From contig NZ_JAJLQW010000001.1 of the NCBI RefSeq assembly GCF_025548535.1, positions 372,001 to 436,000 of the forward strand: 64,000 bases of DNA, written 5' to 3'. The notes beneath the pieces are model-generated. The model was not told where the DNA came from. It ran no database searches and saw nothing but the letters and a program-made list of their open reading frames with translations. A program made the position numbers and the translations under genes. Of the stretch, positions 18,805 to 26,328 are shown piece by piece (the stretch's first letter is position 1; every line of letters starts with the position of its first letter). This DNA comes from Undibacterium sp. Jales W-56. Its GTDB lineage: Bacteria; Pseudomonadota; Gammaproteobacteria; Burkholderiales; Burkholderiaceae_D.

Positions 18805-21027
18805 TTAAGGTTTGCCGGCGACGGGATGATTCAGATGCTTGGCAAAGAAGGCTTCTATCGTATGGAATACATGCTTCTGTTTGGCCGCTCCAGCAATCCC
18901 GTGCTTACCGCCGGGATAAGTCATCAGGTCAAATAAGACCCCGCGGGTAGTCAGATCATCGATCAGTTTGGTGGTGTTCGTGAACAAGACATTGTCATCG
19001 GCCATGCCGTGCATCAACAGCAGCGGCGATTTCAAGCCATCGAGGTGCGCGAACACGCCGCTCTGGCGATAACCTTCGGGATTGTCTTTGGGCTGATTGA
19101 TAAATTGTTCAACATAGTGGGTGTCGTACAGCGCCCAATCGGTGACCGGCGCTACCGACACGCCCGCCGCGATTTTGTCGGAGGCGGCGGACAATAAACG
19201 CAGGCTCATGAAGCCGCCGTAACTCCAGCCGAAGACGCCGATACGTCTGGCATCGACGAAGCTTTGCTGGCTCAGCCAATGAATCCCGGCCAGTTGATCC
19301 GCGACTTCATGTTTGCCCAGAGTGTTGTAGATCGTATTCGTGAATTGGCGTTCACGGCGGGCCGAGCCGCGGTTGTCGAGCTTGAAGACGATATACCCTT
19401 GTTGCGCCATGAATTGTTCGAACAGGCTGCCCCAGTGTCTTTGCACGGTTTGCGCGCCCGGACCACCATACACCTGCAGGAATACCGGATAGCGCTTGGC
19501 GGCGTCGAAATTCAGCGGTTTCTTGATCGAGTAGTACAAGGTCTGACCGTCTTCCGCCTTCAAGCTGCCGTACTCGGTCGGCACATGCGCATCGCGATAG
19601 CGCGCATACGGATGTTTGGCATCGAGTTCGTTATGTTCTATCCAGGCAATCAGAGCGCCATCGGGTTTGCGCAAACTGACTTGCGGCGGCGTATTGTCGT
19701 CGGACCAGGTATCGATAAAAATCTCTGCCTTGTCAGAGAAATGGACTTCGTGCCAGCCATCGTCCCCGGTCACCCGTTGCGGCTGATCGGCGCTACTGCC
19801 ATCGAGTTTGAGCGCATACACTTGCTTGTCGGATACCGCATCGCGATTGGACGCGACATATACGGTCTGCGACTGTTCATCGACCGCGAGCAGGCCGTCG
19901 ATACCCCATTCGCCCTGACTCACGGAGCGGATCAATGTGCCTTGCAGGTCGTACAGATACAGATGCTTGCGACCGCTACGCTCGGACATCCACAAGAATT
20001 GCGGCGCTTGTTTCAGGAAGTAAGGCTTGCCCAGAATGCTGACCCAGGTATCCGCTGTTTCTGTGATCAAGGTCCGTTGCGCCAGGCTTTGCGTATCGAC
20101 CGCGACCAGGTCGAGTCGTTTTTGATTGCGGCTTTGGCGTTGAAACACCAGGGTGCCGGCATCTGCGCTCCAATCGGCCCTGACCAGGTAAATATCTTTT
20201 TCTTTACCGAGATCGATCGTTTTGACATTGCCATTATCCGGGTTTACCAGGGCCAGGCCAACCAGCACATTCGATGCACCGGCATATGGGTAGCGTTGCT
20301 CGACGACTTCGGTGCGATTCGCATAAATCTCAAAGCGACGGGCGACTGGTACCGGACTTTCATCAAAACGTTTAAACGCAATGCTGGAATCATCGGGCGC
20401 CCACCAATAGCCGCTGGTCTGCGCCATTTCTTCCTGAGCGACAAATTCCGCTTCGGCATTATGTATCGTGCCGCCGCCATCTTTAGTCAGTTGACGCTCA
20501 GTGCCGCTACTGAGTTCAACTACGAATAAATTCTGGTCGCGTACATACGAGACATAACGCCCCTTGGGCGAGATTTGAGCCGACATCACCTGGCCGGATG
20601 CGATCTTGCGCGCCTTCGCGGTATTGGCCATGTCGATCAGATACAGCTCGCCGGCCAGAGGCACCAGCAGTTGCTTGCCGTCGGGTGACCAGCTGTAGTC
20701 GACGATGCCGCGCAGATTGGCGATCCGTTCGCGCTCGCGCCGGGCTTTTTCCTGATCCGAAATATTTTCTTCGGCTTGCAGAATTTTGCTATCGACCAGA
20801 CGGCGCATGCTTTGATCTTTGACATTGAACTCCCACAGATCCAACTGGAACTGATCCTGCTCGCGACCGCGCAAAAAAGTCACGCGACTGCCATCGGGCG
20901 AGACTTGCAGGTTGCGCGGCGCACTGCCGGATAAATTGGCATTATCGTAAATGCGGTCTATGGTGAGGCGTTCTGCGGAAGTAGTAAGTGACATGGCGGT
21001 TAGTAGAGTAAACAACAAAATTCGCAT
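18805..21027 (-). CDS. S9 family peptidase, dipeptidyl-peptidase IV-like
   Basis: 740 aa with a signal peptide (MRILLFTLLTAMSLTTSA). An N-terminal DPPIV-type beta-propeller (NLQVSPDGSRVTFL, YSWSPDGKQLLVPL, WWAPDDSSIAFKRFDE) precedes an alpha/beta-hydrolase domain. The catalytic Ser is in GVFGWSYGGFMSL, Asp in MHGMADDNVLFTNT and His in YPGGKHGIAG. EAEFVAQEEMAQTSGYWW contains the Glu pair that binds the substrate N-terminus in DPPIV enzymes. It would remove X-Pro or X-Ala dipeptides from periplasmic peptides. A GGGA precedes the start. A 25-bp palindrome lies about 40 bp upstream. Confidence 0.9.
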   Translation of the reverse strand: MRILLFTLLTAMSLTTSAERLTIDRIYDNANLSGSAPRNLQVSPDGSRVTFLRGREQDQFQLDLWEFNVKDQSMRRLVDSKILQAEENISDQEKARRERERIANLRGIVDYSWSPDGKQLLVPLAGELYLIDMANTAKARKIASGQVMSAQISPKGRYVSYVRDQNLFVVELSSGTERQLTKDGGGTIHNAEAEFVAQEEMAQTSGYWWAPDDSSIAFKRFDESPVPVARRFEIYANRTEVVEQRYPYAGASNVLVGLALVNPDNGNVKTIDLGKEKDIYLVRADWSADAGTLVFQRQSRNQKRLDLVAVDTQSLAQRTLITETADTWVSILGKPYFLKQAPQFLWMSERSGRKHLYLYDLQGTLIRSVSQGEWGIDGLLAVDEQSQTVYVASNRDAVSDKQVYALKLDGSSADQPQRVTGDDGWHEVHFSDKAEIFIDTWSDDNTPPQVSLRKPDGALIAWIEHNELDAKHPYARYRDAHVPTEYGSLKAEDGQTLYYSIKKPLNFDAAKRYPVFLQVYGGPGAQTVQRHWGSLFEQFMAQQGYIVFKLDNRGSARRERQFTNTIYNTLGKHEVADQLAGIHWLSQQSFVDARRIGVFGWSYGGFMSLRLLSAASDKIAAGVSVAPVTDWALYDTHYVEQFINQPKDNPEGYRQSGVFAHLDGLKSPLLLMHGMADDNVLFTNTTKLIDDLTTRGVLFDLMTYPGGKHGIAGAAKQKHVFHTIEAFFAKHLNHPVAGKP

Positions 21028-21063
21028 AAAAATCCCAGGGTTTTTTAATAATCCAAATCGCCG

Positions 21064-21088
21064 TCAGTCACACTCATGATGTGACTGA
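21064..21088. promoter_or_regulatory. Palindrome upstream of S9 peptidase gene
   Basis: TCAGTCACA (21064-21072), loop CTCATGA, TGTGACTGA (21080-21088): a perfect 9-bp inverted repeat, 37 bp upstream of the peptidase ATG. It may be an operator. It has the halves of a CRP site in inverted order, so it is not a standard CRP site. The rest of the 21028-21371 gap shows only AT-rich promoter-like sequence for the divergent cyclase gene. Confidence 0.4.
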
Positions 21089-21371
21089 TACGGAGGTCAA
21101 TCTTGGGGGTGTGTGGAGGATATCCAGAGAGCAACACGATACCAAATTATGGGCAATTTTGGTGATTTGTCCTGCGATGCCTCAGACGGTACCTATGAAT
21201 TTTTTACACTGCACAAATTCAACACAAGTTGTTGACCGTATTCGGGTAGAATTTATTTTATGTTGCCCAAGTGATTTTTTAGGAAGCAGCAATATAGATA
21301 ATGGACTCCGCAATAAGTTCAGCATCAAATTTGTCCTCTAAGCAGAATCAGAATAACGACCAGAGGTTGGC

Positions 21372-22619
21372 ATGTTTACAGATGCATTTTCGCGTTACCT
21401 GATTGACATTATGCCAGTGTCGTTGGCGATCTTGATTGATAACCAGATTGCTTATGCCAACAACGCCGCTGCGATTTTGTTGGAGGTCGAGGACACTAGC
21501 GCATTGATAGGTCGTCCGGTCAGCGATTTTGTCCATCCGCTTGACATTACGCGTTCGAATAATCGTCTGAACCGTCAGGGCCGCGAATGGTCTAATGCAC
21601 CGCAGCAATTTCGTTTGCGTAGCGTCAAACATAATTTACGCATGCTGCTGGTCGCCAGTCTGACCATCGAATTCGATGGTAAAAGCGCTATTTTATTAGT
21701 CGGCATGGATATGACGGCGCAAAACGAAATCTCGGAACAACTCCGTATCAGCGAGCAAAATTTCCGGCGTCTGTTCGACAATATGCAAGACGTGTATTAC
21801 CGCACCGATGCCAAAGGTGTGGTGCTGATGGTCGGCCCCGGCGTGCGTACCGTGCTCGGCTATGAACCGGAGGAGATCGTCGGTAAAACTGCCGAATCGT
21901 ATTATCCTAATGTCGCCGATCGCGATGCCCTTAAGCAGACCATTGCGCGCGAAGGTAAGGTCACCGATTTTGGCGGACAGATGGTGCGCAAGGATGGGCG
22001 GGTCATCGATATCTCGATCAGCAGTCAGGCCATCTATGACGACGCCGGAATATTTGCCGGCGTTGAAGGGATCTACCGCGATGTAACCCAGCGCAAAATG
22101 CTGGAACGTGAACTGCAGCGTCTGGCAACGATAGACACGCTGACCTGTATCCAGAACCGGCGCGCTTTTCTGGAAAACGCAGAGCAATTATTCAAAAGCA
22201 GCCAGCGCTACGACACCAGCATTACATTGCTGATGCTGGATCTGGATTTCTTCAAGGCGATCAATGACCGGTATGGTCATTTGGGCGGCGACAAAGTCCT
22301 GGTCAGATTTGCGCAAACGGTAGGACAGGAGCTGCGTGAATCCGATTTATTTGGACGCATAGGAGGCGAAGAGTTTTGCATCATGTTGCAACAGGCTACC
22401 CGCGAGGATGCATTGATCGCCGCCGAGCGCATACGCGAACGGGTGCAAGAGCTGGTTTTCGACGGCCCGGCGGGTGAACTGTTCACATTGACGGTCAGCA
22501 TAGGCGTATCGACCAATCGCGCCGACGATGAACGCTTAGGCAAACTGCTGGAGCGTGCCGATAAAGCGCTGTACCAGGCCAAGCGCAGCGGCAGAAACTG
22601 CGTGATCTGGGAAGATTGA
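21372..22619 (+). CDS. Diguanylate cyclase with two PAS domains (PAS-PAS-GGDEF)
   Basis: 415 aa, soluble. The first PAS-like domain (about 8-115) and a second PAS with PAC (about 125-240, FRRLFDNMQDVYYRTDAKG to EGIYRDVTQRK) sense an unknown signal. The GGDEF domain (about 250-412) has IDTLTCIQNRRAF and an intact active site IGGEEF. An inhibitory I-site is present: RESD lies five residues before GGEEF, so product feedback is expected. It would make c-di-GMP from two GTP. The start at 21372 has AGAGG upstream. It is monocistronic and followed by a mobile repeat. Confidence 0.92.
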   Translation: MFTDAFSRYLIDIMPVSLAILIDNQIAYANNAAAILLEVEDTSALIGRPVSDFVHPLDITRSNNRLNRQGREWSNAPQQFRLRSVKHNLRMLLVASLTIEFDGKSAILLVGMDMTAQNEISEQLRISEQNFRRLFDNMQDVYYRTDAKGVVLMVGPGVRTVLGYEPEEIVGKTAESYYPNVADRDALKQTIAREGKVTDFGGQMVRKDGRVIDISISSQAIYDDAGIFAGVEGIYRDVTQRKMLERELQRLATIDTLTCIQNRRAFLENAEQLFKSSQRYDTSITLLMLDLDFFKAINDRYGHLGGDKVLVRFAQTVGQELRESDLFGRIGGEEFCIMLQQATREDALIAAERIRERVQELVFDGPAGELFTLTVSIGVSTNRADDERLGKLLERADKALYQAKRSGRNCVIWED

Positions 22620-22787
22620 GTGATTCTGTCTTTAAAAGACCTGTAAGGTATCGCTATCTTATTCGACTAACTGGTGTTAAGCCGATTGTAGCGTGCCTTA
22701 AATTTTCAATAAATGAGACCGCAGCTTACACGCGCCTTGCAGGGCAAAATAAGGCTGACAGGCGCATAAAACCTGCGTGCTGCTAAA

Positions 22788-22930
22788 GGAGAAGCTTCTA
22801 AAGCTCTTAAGCGAGATGCAGCGCCAGGCGCACGATGGTGCAATACGTCGGTATTGCGAGGCCTTGTAACGACGCGCTGCGCTCGAGTATGGCGTTGGTA
22901 GAAATTCTTAAAGGGTATTTAGAAGTTACC
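22788..22930. mobile_element. MITE-like interspersed repeat, copy A (~143 bp)
   Basis: Read on the - strand this copy starts GGTAACTTCTAAATACCC and runs through a block shared with copy B (CATACTCGAGCGCA, GTTACAA, the hairpin GCAATAC-CGAC-GTATTGC, GCGCTGCATCTCG). The outer ends are imperfect terminal inverted repeats of about 17 bp. No transposase is encoded. It occupies most of the 22620-22991 gap, upstream of an exported-protein gene. No clear target duplication is seen. Confidence 0.7.
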
Positions 22931-22991
22931 TTGTACTCAAACCCAATTTTTATCCATACATCATTCATCGATTTACTCTCAGGAGACTTCC

Positions 22992-23597
22992 ATGTCGTTT
23001 GCCGTCAAATTCAGATCGATCCAAGTGCAGGTGTGGGCGATCACCTGCTCTGCGATGTTATTGCTCAGTGCCAGCGTCGACGTATGGGCAACTGACACCA
23101 CTGCAAAAGAACTCGACAAGCTCAGCGACACTTCCGTCGCGACGGTGGAGTTGCCTTTACACGCAGGCTGGTACGAAGGTCAACTAGTGCACTACATCTC
23201 GACCGATATGTCGGATCAGGCCATGGCGCAGAAAGCCGGCACCAATTATGTGTCGCGTCTGGCGCATGTGTTGCGCGCGCCGGTTCCAGGTCAACCGTCC
23301 GCGGTGGATCGCGTGTATAAATTTAGCAACTTCAAGCAAGGCAGCGTGTTTCCGTCCGCGCCGCACAGGCTCGGCTACCAAAATGCCAGCGAGGCGTATA
23401 CGCCTTTGTGGGTGGTCTACATGGTGACCTGGCAGGGCGGTGCAGCAGCGCGCACCCTGCGCTCGGAAGAAGAGGTTCTGGCTGCGGTTGAGCAACAGGA
23501 AGTCAAACTCACGCCGACCAGTATCGTCGTCAATTGCCCGATTATTTATTCAGCCAAAGACGGTATCTTGGGCGGTGCGAAAATACACATCAAGTGA
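22992..23597 (+). CDS. Exported protein of unknown function
   Basis: 201 aa. A long signal peptide is visible (about 1-33, with VWAITCSAMLLLSASVDVWA, cleavage near VWA-TD). The mature part has GWYEGQLVHYISTDMSDQAMAQKAG and a tail SIVVNCPIIYSAKDGILGGAKI. I do not recognise the family with certainty. It resembles periplasmic proteins of about 200 aa seen in other proteobacteria with metal or redox genes, but no metal-binding cluster is visible. AGGAG lies 6 bases before the ATG. MITE copy A lies just upstream and may influence transcription. Confidence 0.6.
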   Translation: MSFAVKFRSIQVQVWAITCSAMLLLSASVDVWATDTTAKELDKLSDTSVATVELPLHAGWYEGQLVHYISTDMSDQAMAQKAGTNYVSRLAHVLRAPVPGQPSAVDRVYKFSNFKQGSVFPSAPHRLGYQNASEAYTPLWVVYMVTWQGGAAARTLRSEEEVLAAVEQQEVKLTPTSIVVNCPIIYSAKDGILGGAKIHIK

Positions 23598-23688
23598 TGT
23601 TGATCAGAATGGTGCAGGATGTCCTGGGCCACGCTGTGGATTGCGGTCAACCGACCCCGATCTGATCGCAATCCGCAGGCAAATCATC

Positions 23689-24990
23689 CTAAACGGATTT
23701 TCTGGCGTTGTTCTTCGGTGCGTCAATAAAGTAAGACATGCGCTTGCGCGGACTCAGGTATTCATACACTTCAGGAGCAAGCTGTTTCGGCTTCAGGCTC
23801 TCGCTGATGTCGAGTTCCGGTTCGCTGCTCAGGTCCAGAATGATCGCCTCGGTCTTGGGGATATTCGGATCATAAATCAAGACCCCGGGACGTAGCGGCT
23901 GGCCTGAATTCACCGACACCACCATTCCCAAAGTACCGTCCGACAGACGCACGATGGTACCTGGCGGATAGATGCCAAGGCAGCGAATAAACAAATTCAG
24001 CGGACCCAGGTCGAATAGTTTGCGCTGCTGCGCAAACATATATGACAGCGCCTCGTAAGGGCTCAGCGAATCGACCGGATTGGGGCGGTTACAGTGGTTG
24101 TCATAGGCGTTGACAATGGCGGCGATGCGCGCCAGCGGCGAAATTTGCTCGCCTTTGAGTTGTTTCGGATAGCCGCTACCGTCGACATGCTCGTGATGCT
24201 GTAGCAAAATATCCAGCGCGGCTTTTGGCAGGCCAATTTTGTTGGCAATCGGTTCACCGTACTGGCAATGTTGCTGCAGCAGGTTTTGCTCGGCACGGGT
24301 CAAGGCTTCGGTCTTGTTGACCACCCGGTCCGGGATCTCGACTTTACCGATATCGTGAAACAGGCAACCCATTCCGAGTTGTTTGATGTCGGCTGGAGGC
24401 AAGCCCATCTCCTTGGCCAGCATCATCGCTAGCACCGAGACATTCAGTGAATGGTAATAAACATCTTCGCCGCCTATCTTGTCGTTCATCAGATGTATCG
24501 CGATATCTTTGTCGCGCAGCAGCGAATCGAGCATTTGATCGACCAGCTGATCGGCGTCGCGGAACACCTCTTGCGGGCGCGAAAACAGATTGCGCGTGAT
24601 ATTTTTCAGCGCGCCGGCCGCTTTCAGGAATTGTTTTTCGCATTCGGCAATCGCCGCGCGTTCTGCTACCAGTCTGTCGATACGGGCTTTTTTAGCATCG
24701 ATACGCGCTTGTTCTTCTGCCGAGATAGGTTCTGTTGCGCCAGAATCATCTGCCGGAGCAGGTGTTTCCGGATTTTTAGGTGGCGGCAAAGGCCGGCAGT
24801 CGGATTTGGAAGGGCTGACCCGTATGGTTTTCAATCCCAATTTTTTGAGCGCCAGCAATTGCTCCTGATTGCTGATCTTAAAACTATTACGCGCAAACGA
24901 ATGATCCAGCCAGGGGATATCCAGATGGATGTATAAGCCTATGCAGAGTTGTTCTACCGGGATATTGACAGTAATATTGGGGACATTCAT
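23689..24990 (-). CDS. HD-GYP domain c-di-GMP phosphodiesterase
   Basis: About 433 aa from the ATG at 24990 (MNVPNITVNIPVEQLCIGLYIHLD). The upstream extension to 25131 is Cys-rich and unlike the family. An N-terminal DUF3391-like domain carries the usual 'GLKTIRVSPSKSD' end, then a Pro-rich linker and a helix. The HD-GYP domain has HSLNVSVLAMML, FHDIGKVEIP (HD pair), EPIANKIG and HHEHVDGSGYPKQLKGEQI (HHExxDGxGYP). All metal and GYP residues are present. It hydrolyses c-di-GMP and would oppose the GGDEF enzyme encoded 1 kb away. No strong Shine-Dalgarno fixes the start. Confidence 0.88.
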   Translation of the reverse strand: MNVPNITVNIPVEQLCIGLYIHLDIPWLDHSFARNSFKISNQEQLLALKKLGLKTIRVSPSKSDCRPLPPPKNPETPAPADDSGATEPISAEEQARIDAKKARIDRLVAERAAIAECEKQFLKAAGALKNITRNLFSRPQEVFRDADQLVDQMLDSLLRDKDIAIHLMNDKIGGEDVYYHSLNVSVLAMMLAKEMGLPPADIKQLGMGCLFHDIGKVEIPDRVVNKTEALTRAEQNLLQQHCQYGEPIANKIGLPKAALDILLQHHEHVDGSGYPKQLKGEQISPLARIAAIVNAYDNHCNRPNPVDSLSPYEALSYMFAQQRKLFDLGPLNLFIRCLGIYPPGTIVRLSDGTLGMVVSVNSGQPLRPGVLIYDPNIPKTEAIILDLSSEPELDISESLKPKQLAPEVYEYLSPRKRMSYFIDAPKNNARKSV

Positions 24991-25281
24991 GTTGGTAGAT
25001 TGCGATGAAAACCGCTTTATTCTATCAGTGCAGGCACTATCCTTGCAGCTTCTTTTGCAATCGCCTGTCCGGGAGGTGTTCATAGCGCATATCTGGCAAA
25101 ATTTTCTCTCAAACACGTGTGGGGTCAACACTTCCTTATTTATAACTCATTGAAACTATTAAAAAGGCAAGCCGAATTCAGTACGTTGAAAAAACGATAT
25201 GGATTTCTTTATCGCCCCGGTCAAAATGGGTATAGTGCAAGTGCAAGCCCTCTTTTTTATGTACAAATAAGGCACTTCAAA

Positions 25282-25449
25282 TTGACTACATGCATTGTTT
25301 TTGGCAGTTCAAAGAATCAGGGAAATACCTATCAACTGGCGCACGCCGTAGATAAAGACATGCTTTATGTGAGCTGCCAGGATCATTTTGAATTGCCGGC
25401 CAACAGTGCCGCCATTCAGACATTCTCGATAGGCTTGTATGCTGACTGA
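25282..25449 (+). pseudogene. Remnant of an NADPH-dependent FMN reductase/flavodoxin-like gene
   Basis: The stretch TTCIVFGSSKNQGNTYQLA reads like the FMN phosphate-binding N-terminus of flavodoxin-fold NAD(P)H oxidoreductases (FGSSR..GNT). It continues as LPANSAAIQTFS and stops after about 55 residues, while the family has about 180-200. It probably starts from TTG at 25282 and overlaps the NAT start by 11 bp. It could be a 3'-truncated remnant or, less likely, a short leader peptide for the next gene. Confidence 0.4.
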
Positions 25450-26263
25450 AGCGCAAGTACGCGCCTATCTGCAAAGACTGGGATGCAGTAACCATATTCT
25501 GGATCAAGGTCTTGGAAGAACGGCAAGTAAAGAATTATTTTTCGCCTTGCATCTAGCGCATTTGCATACCATTCCGTTTGAAAATCTCGATATTGCCTTA
25601 GGAAAAAAAATCTCGCTGCATGCCGATGACGTGTTTCGCAAATTGATCACGAAGCGGCGCGGCGGTTTTTGTTACGAATTGAATTATGCGTTTTTCCTTT
25701 TACTAACAAGCCTGGGGTTCGGATGCCGTTTGCTGTCCGCTCGCGTATACAACGGCACAGATTATGGACTCCCATTTGATCATCTGCTGCTCTCGGTGGG
25801 TTGTGAAGAGGCGCTATGGATTGCCGATGTAGGTTTCGGCGATTGTTTCAGGACACCCTTGAGATTGAATGCGGAGGGTACGGAAGAATTAGGCGTGACT
25901 TATAGAGTGTCGACCGCGGATGATGCTGTTTATGTGCTGGAGCGAAAATCCACCATGCAGGATTGGCAAGCTCAATATCAATTCACCTTGGCCGGACATG
26001 AGATTGGCGATTTTGCAGAGATGTGCACCCATCAGCAAACTTCTGAGTCATCGCATTTTACGAAGAAATCGATTTGCTCGATGGCGACCAAGGCGGGCCG
26101 AACATCGCTATCGAATGATGCATTGATTATTACCGAACATGGAGTGAAACGTTCGCATCAGATAGCCGATGCCGATGACTACATCCGGACGCTGCAGGAG
26201 GTATTCCAAATTGCGTTGCCGGAAGATGTCATGGCAGAGAAATTATTTAAACTGAATTGTTAG
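25439..26263 (+). CDS. nat: Arylamine N-acetyltransferase
   Basis: 274 aa, normal size. It transfers acetyl from acetyl-CoA to arylamines or hydrazines. The catalytic triad is visible: Cys78 in RRGGFCYELN, His115 in LPFDHLLLS and Asp130 in WIADVGFGDC. The N-terminal helical bundle (LHLAHLHTIPFENLDI) also fits. The C-terminal third (STMQDWQAQYQFTL, FTKKSICSMAT) matches the lid domain. The ATG at 25439 overlaps the end of the flavodoxin-like remnant. The next gene downstream is convergent. Confidence 0.92.
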   Translation: MLTEAQVRAYLQRLGCSNHILDQGLGRTASKELFFALHLAHLHTIPFENLDIALGKKISLHADDVFRKLITKRRGGFCYELNYAFFLLLTSLGFGCRLLSARVYNGTDYGLPFDHLLLSVGCEEALWIADVGFGDCFRTPLRLNAEGTEELGVTYRVSTADDAVYVLERKSTMQDWQAQYQFTLAGHEIGDFAEMCTHQQTSESSHFTKKSICSMATKAGRTSLSNDALIITEHGVKRSHQIADADDYIRTLQEVFQIALPEDVMAEKLFKLNC

Positions 26264-26328
26264 TATCTTTGAATTGCCCTATGAATCGTGTTGGCAACAG
26301 GTGACTTAGCCAACACGACCCTAGTCCG

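Noticed and set aside
19264..20529. 421-aa frame on the + strand inside the S9 peptidase gene
   Set aside because: It is antisense to a complete catalytic protein, low-complexity, and has no domain.
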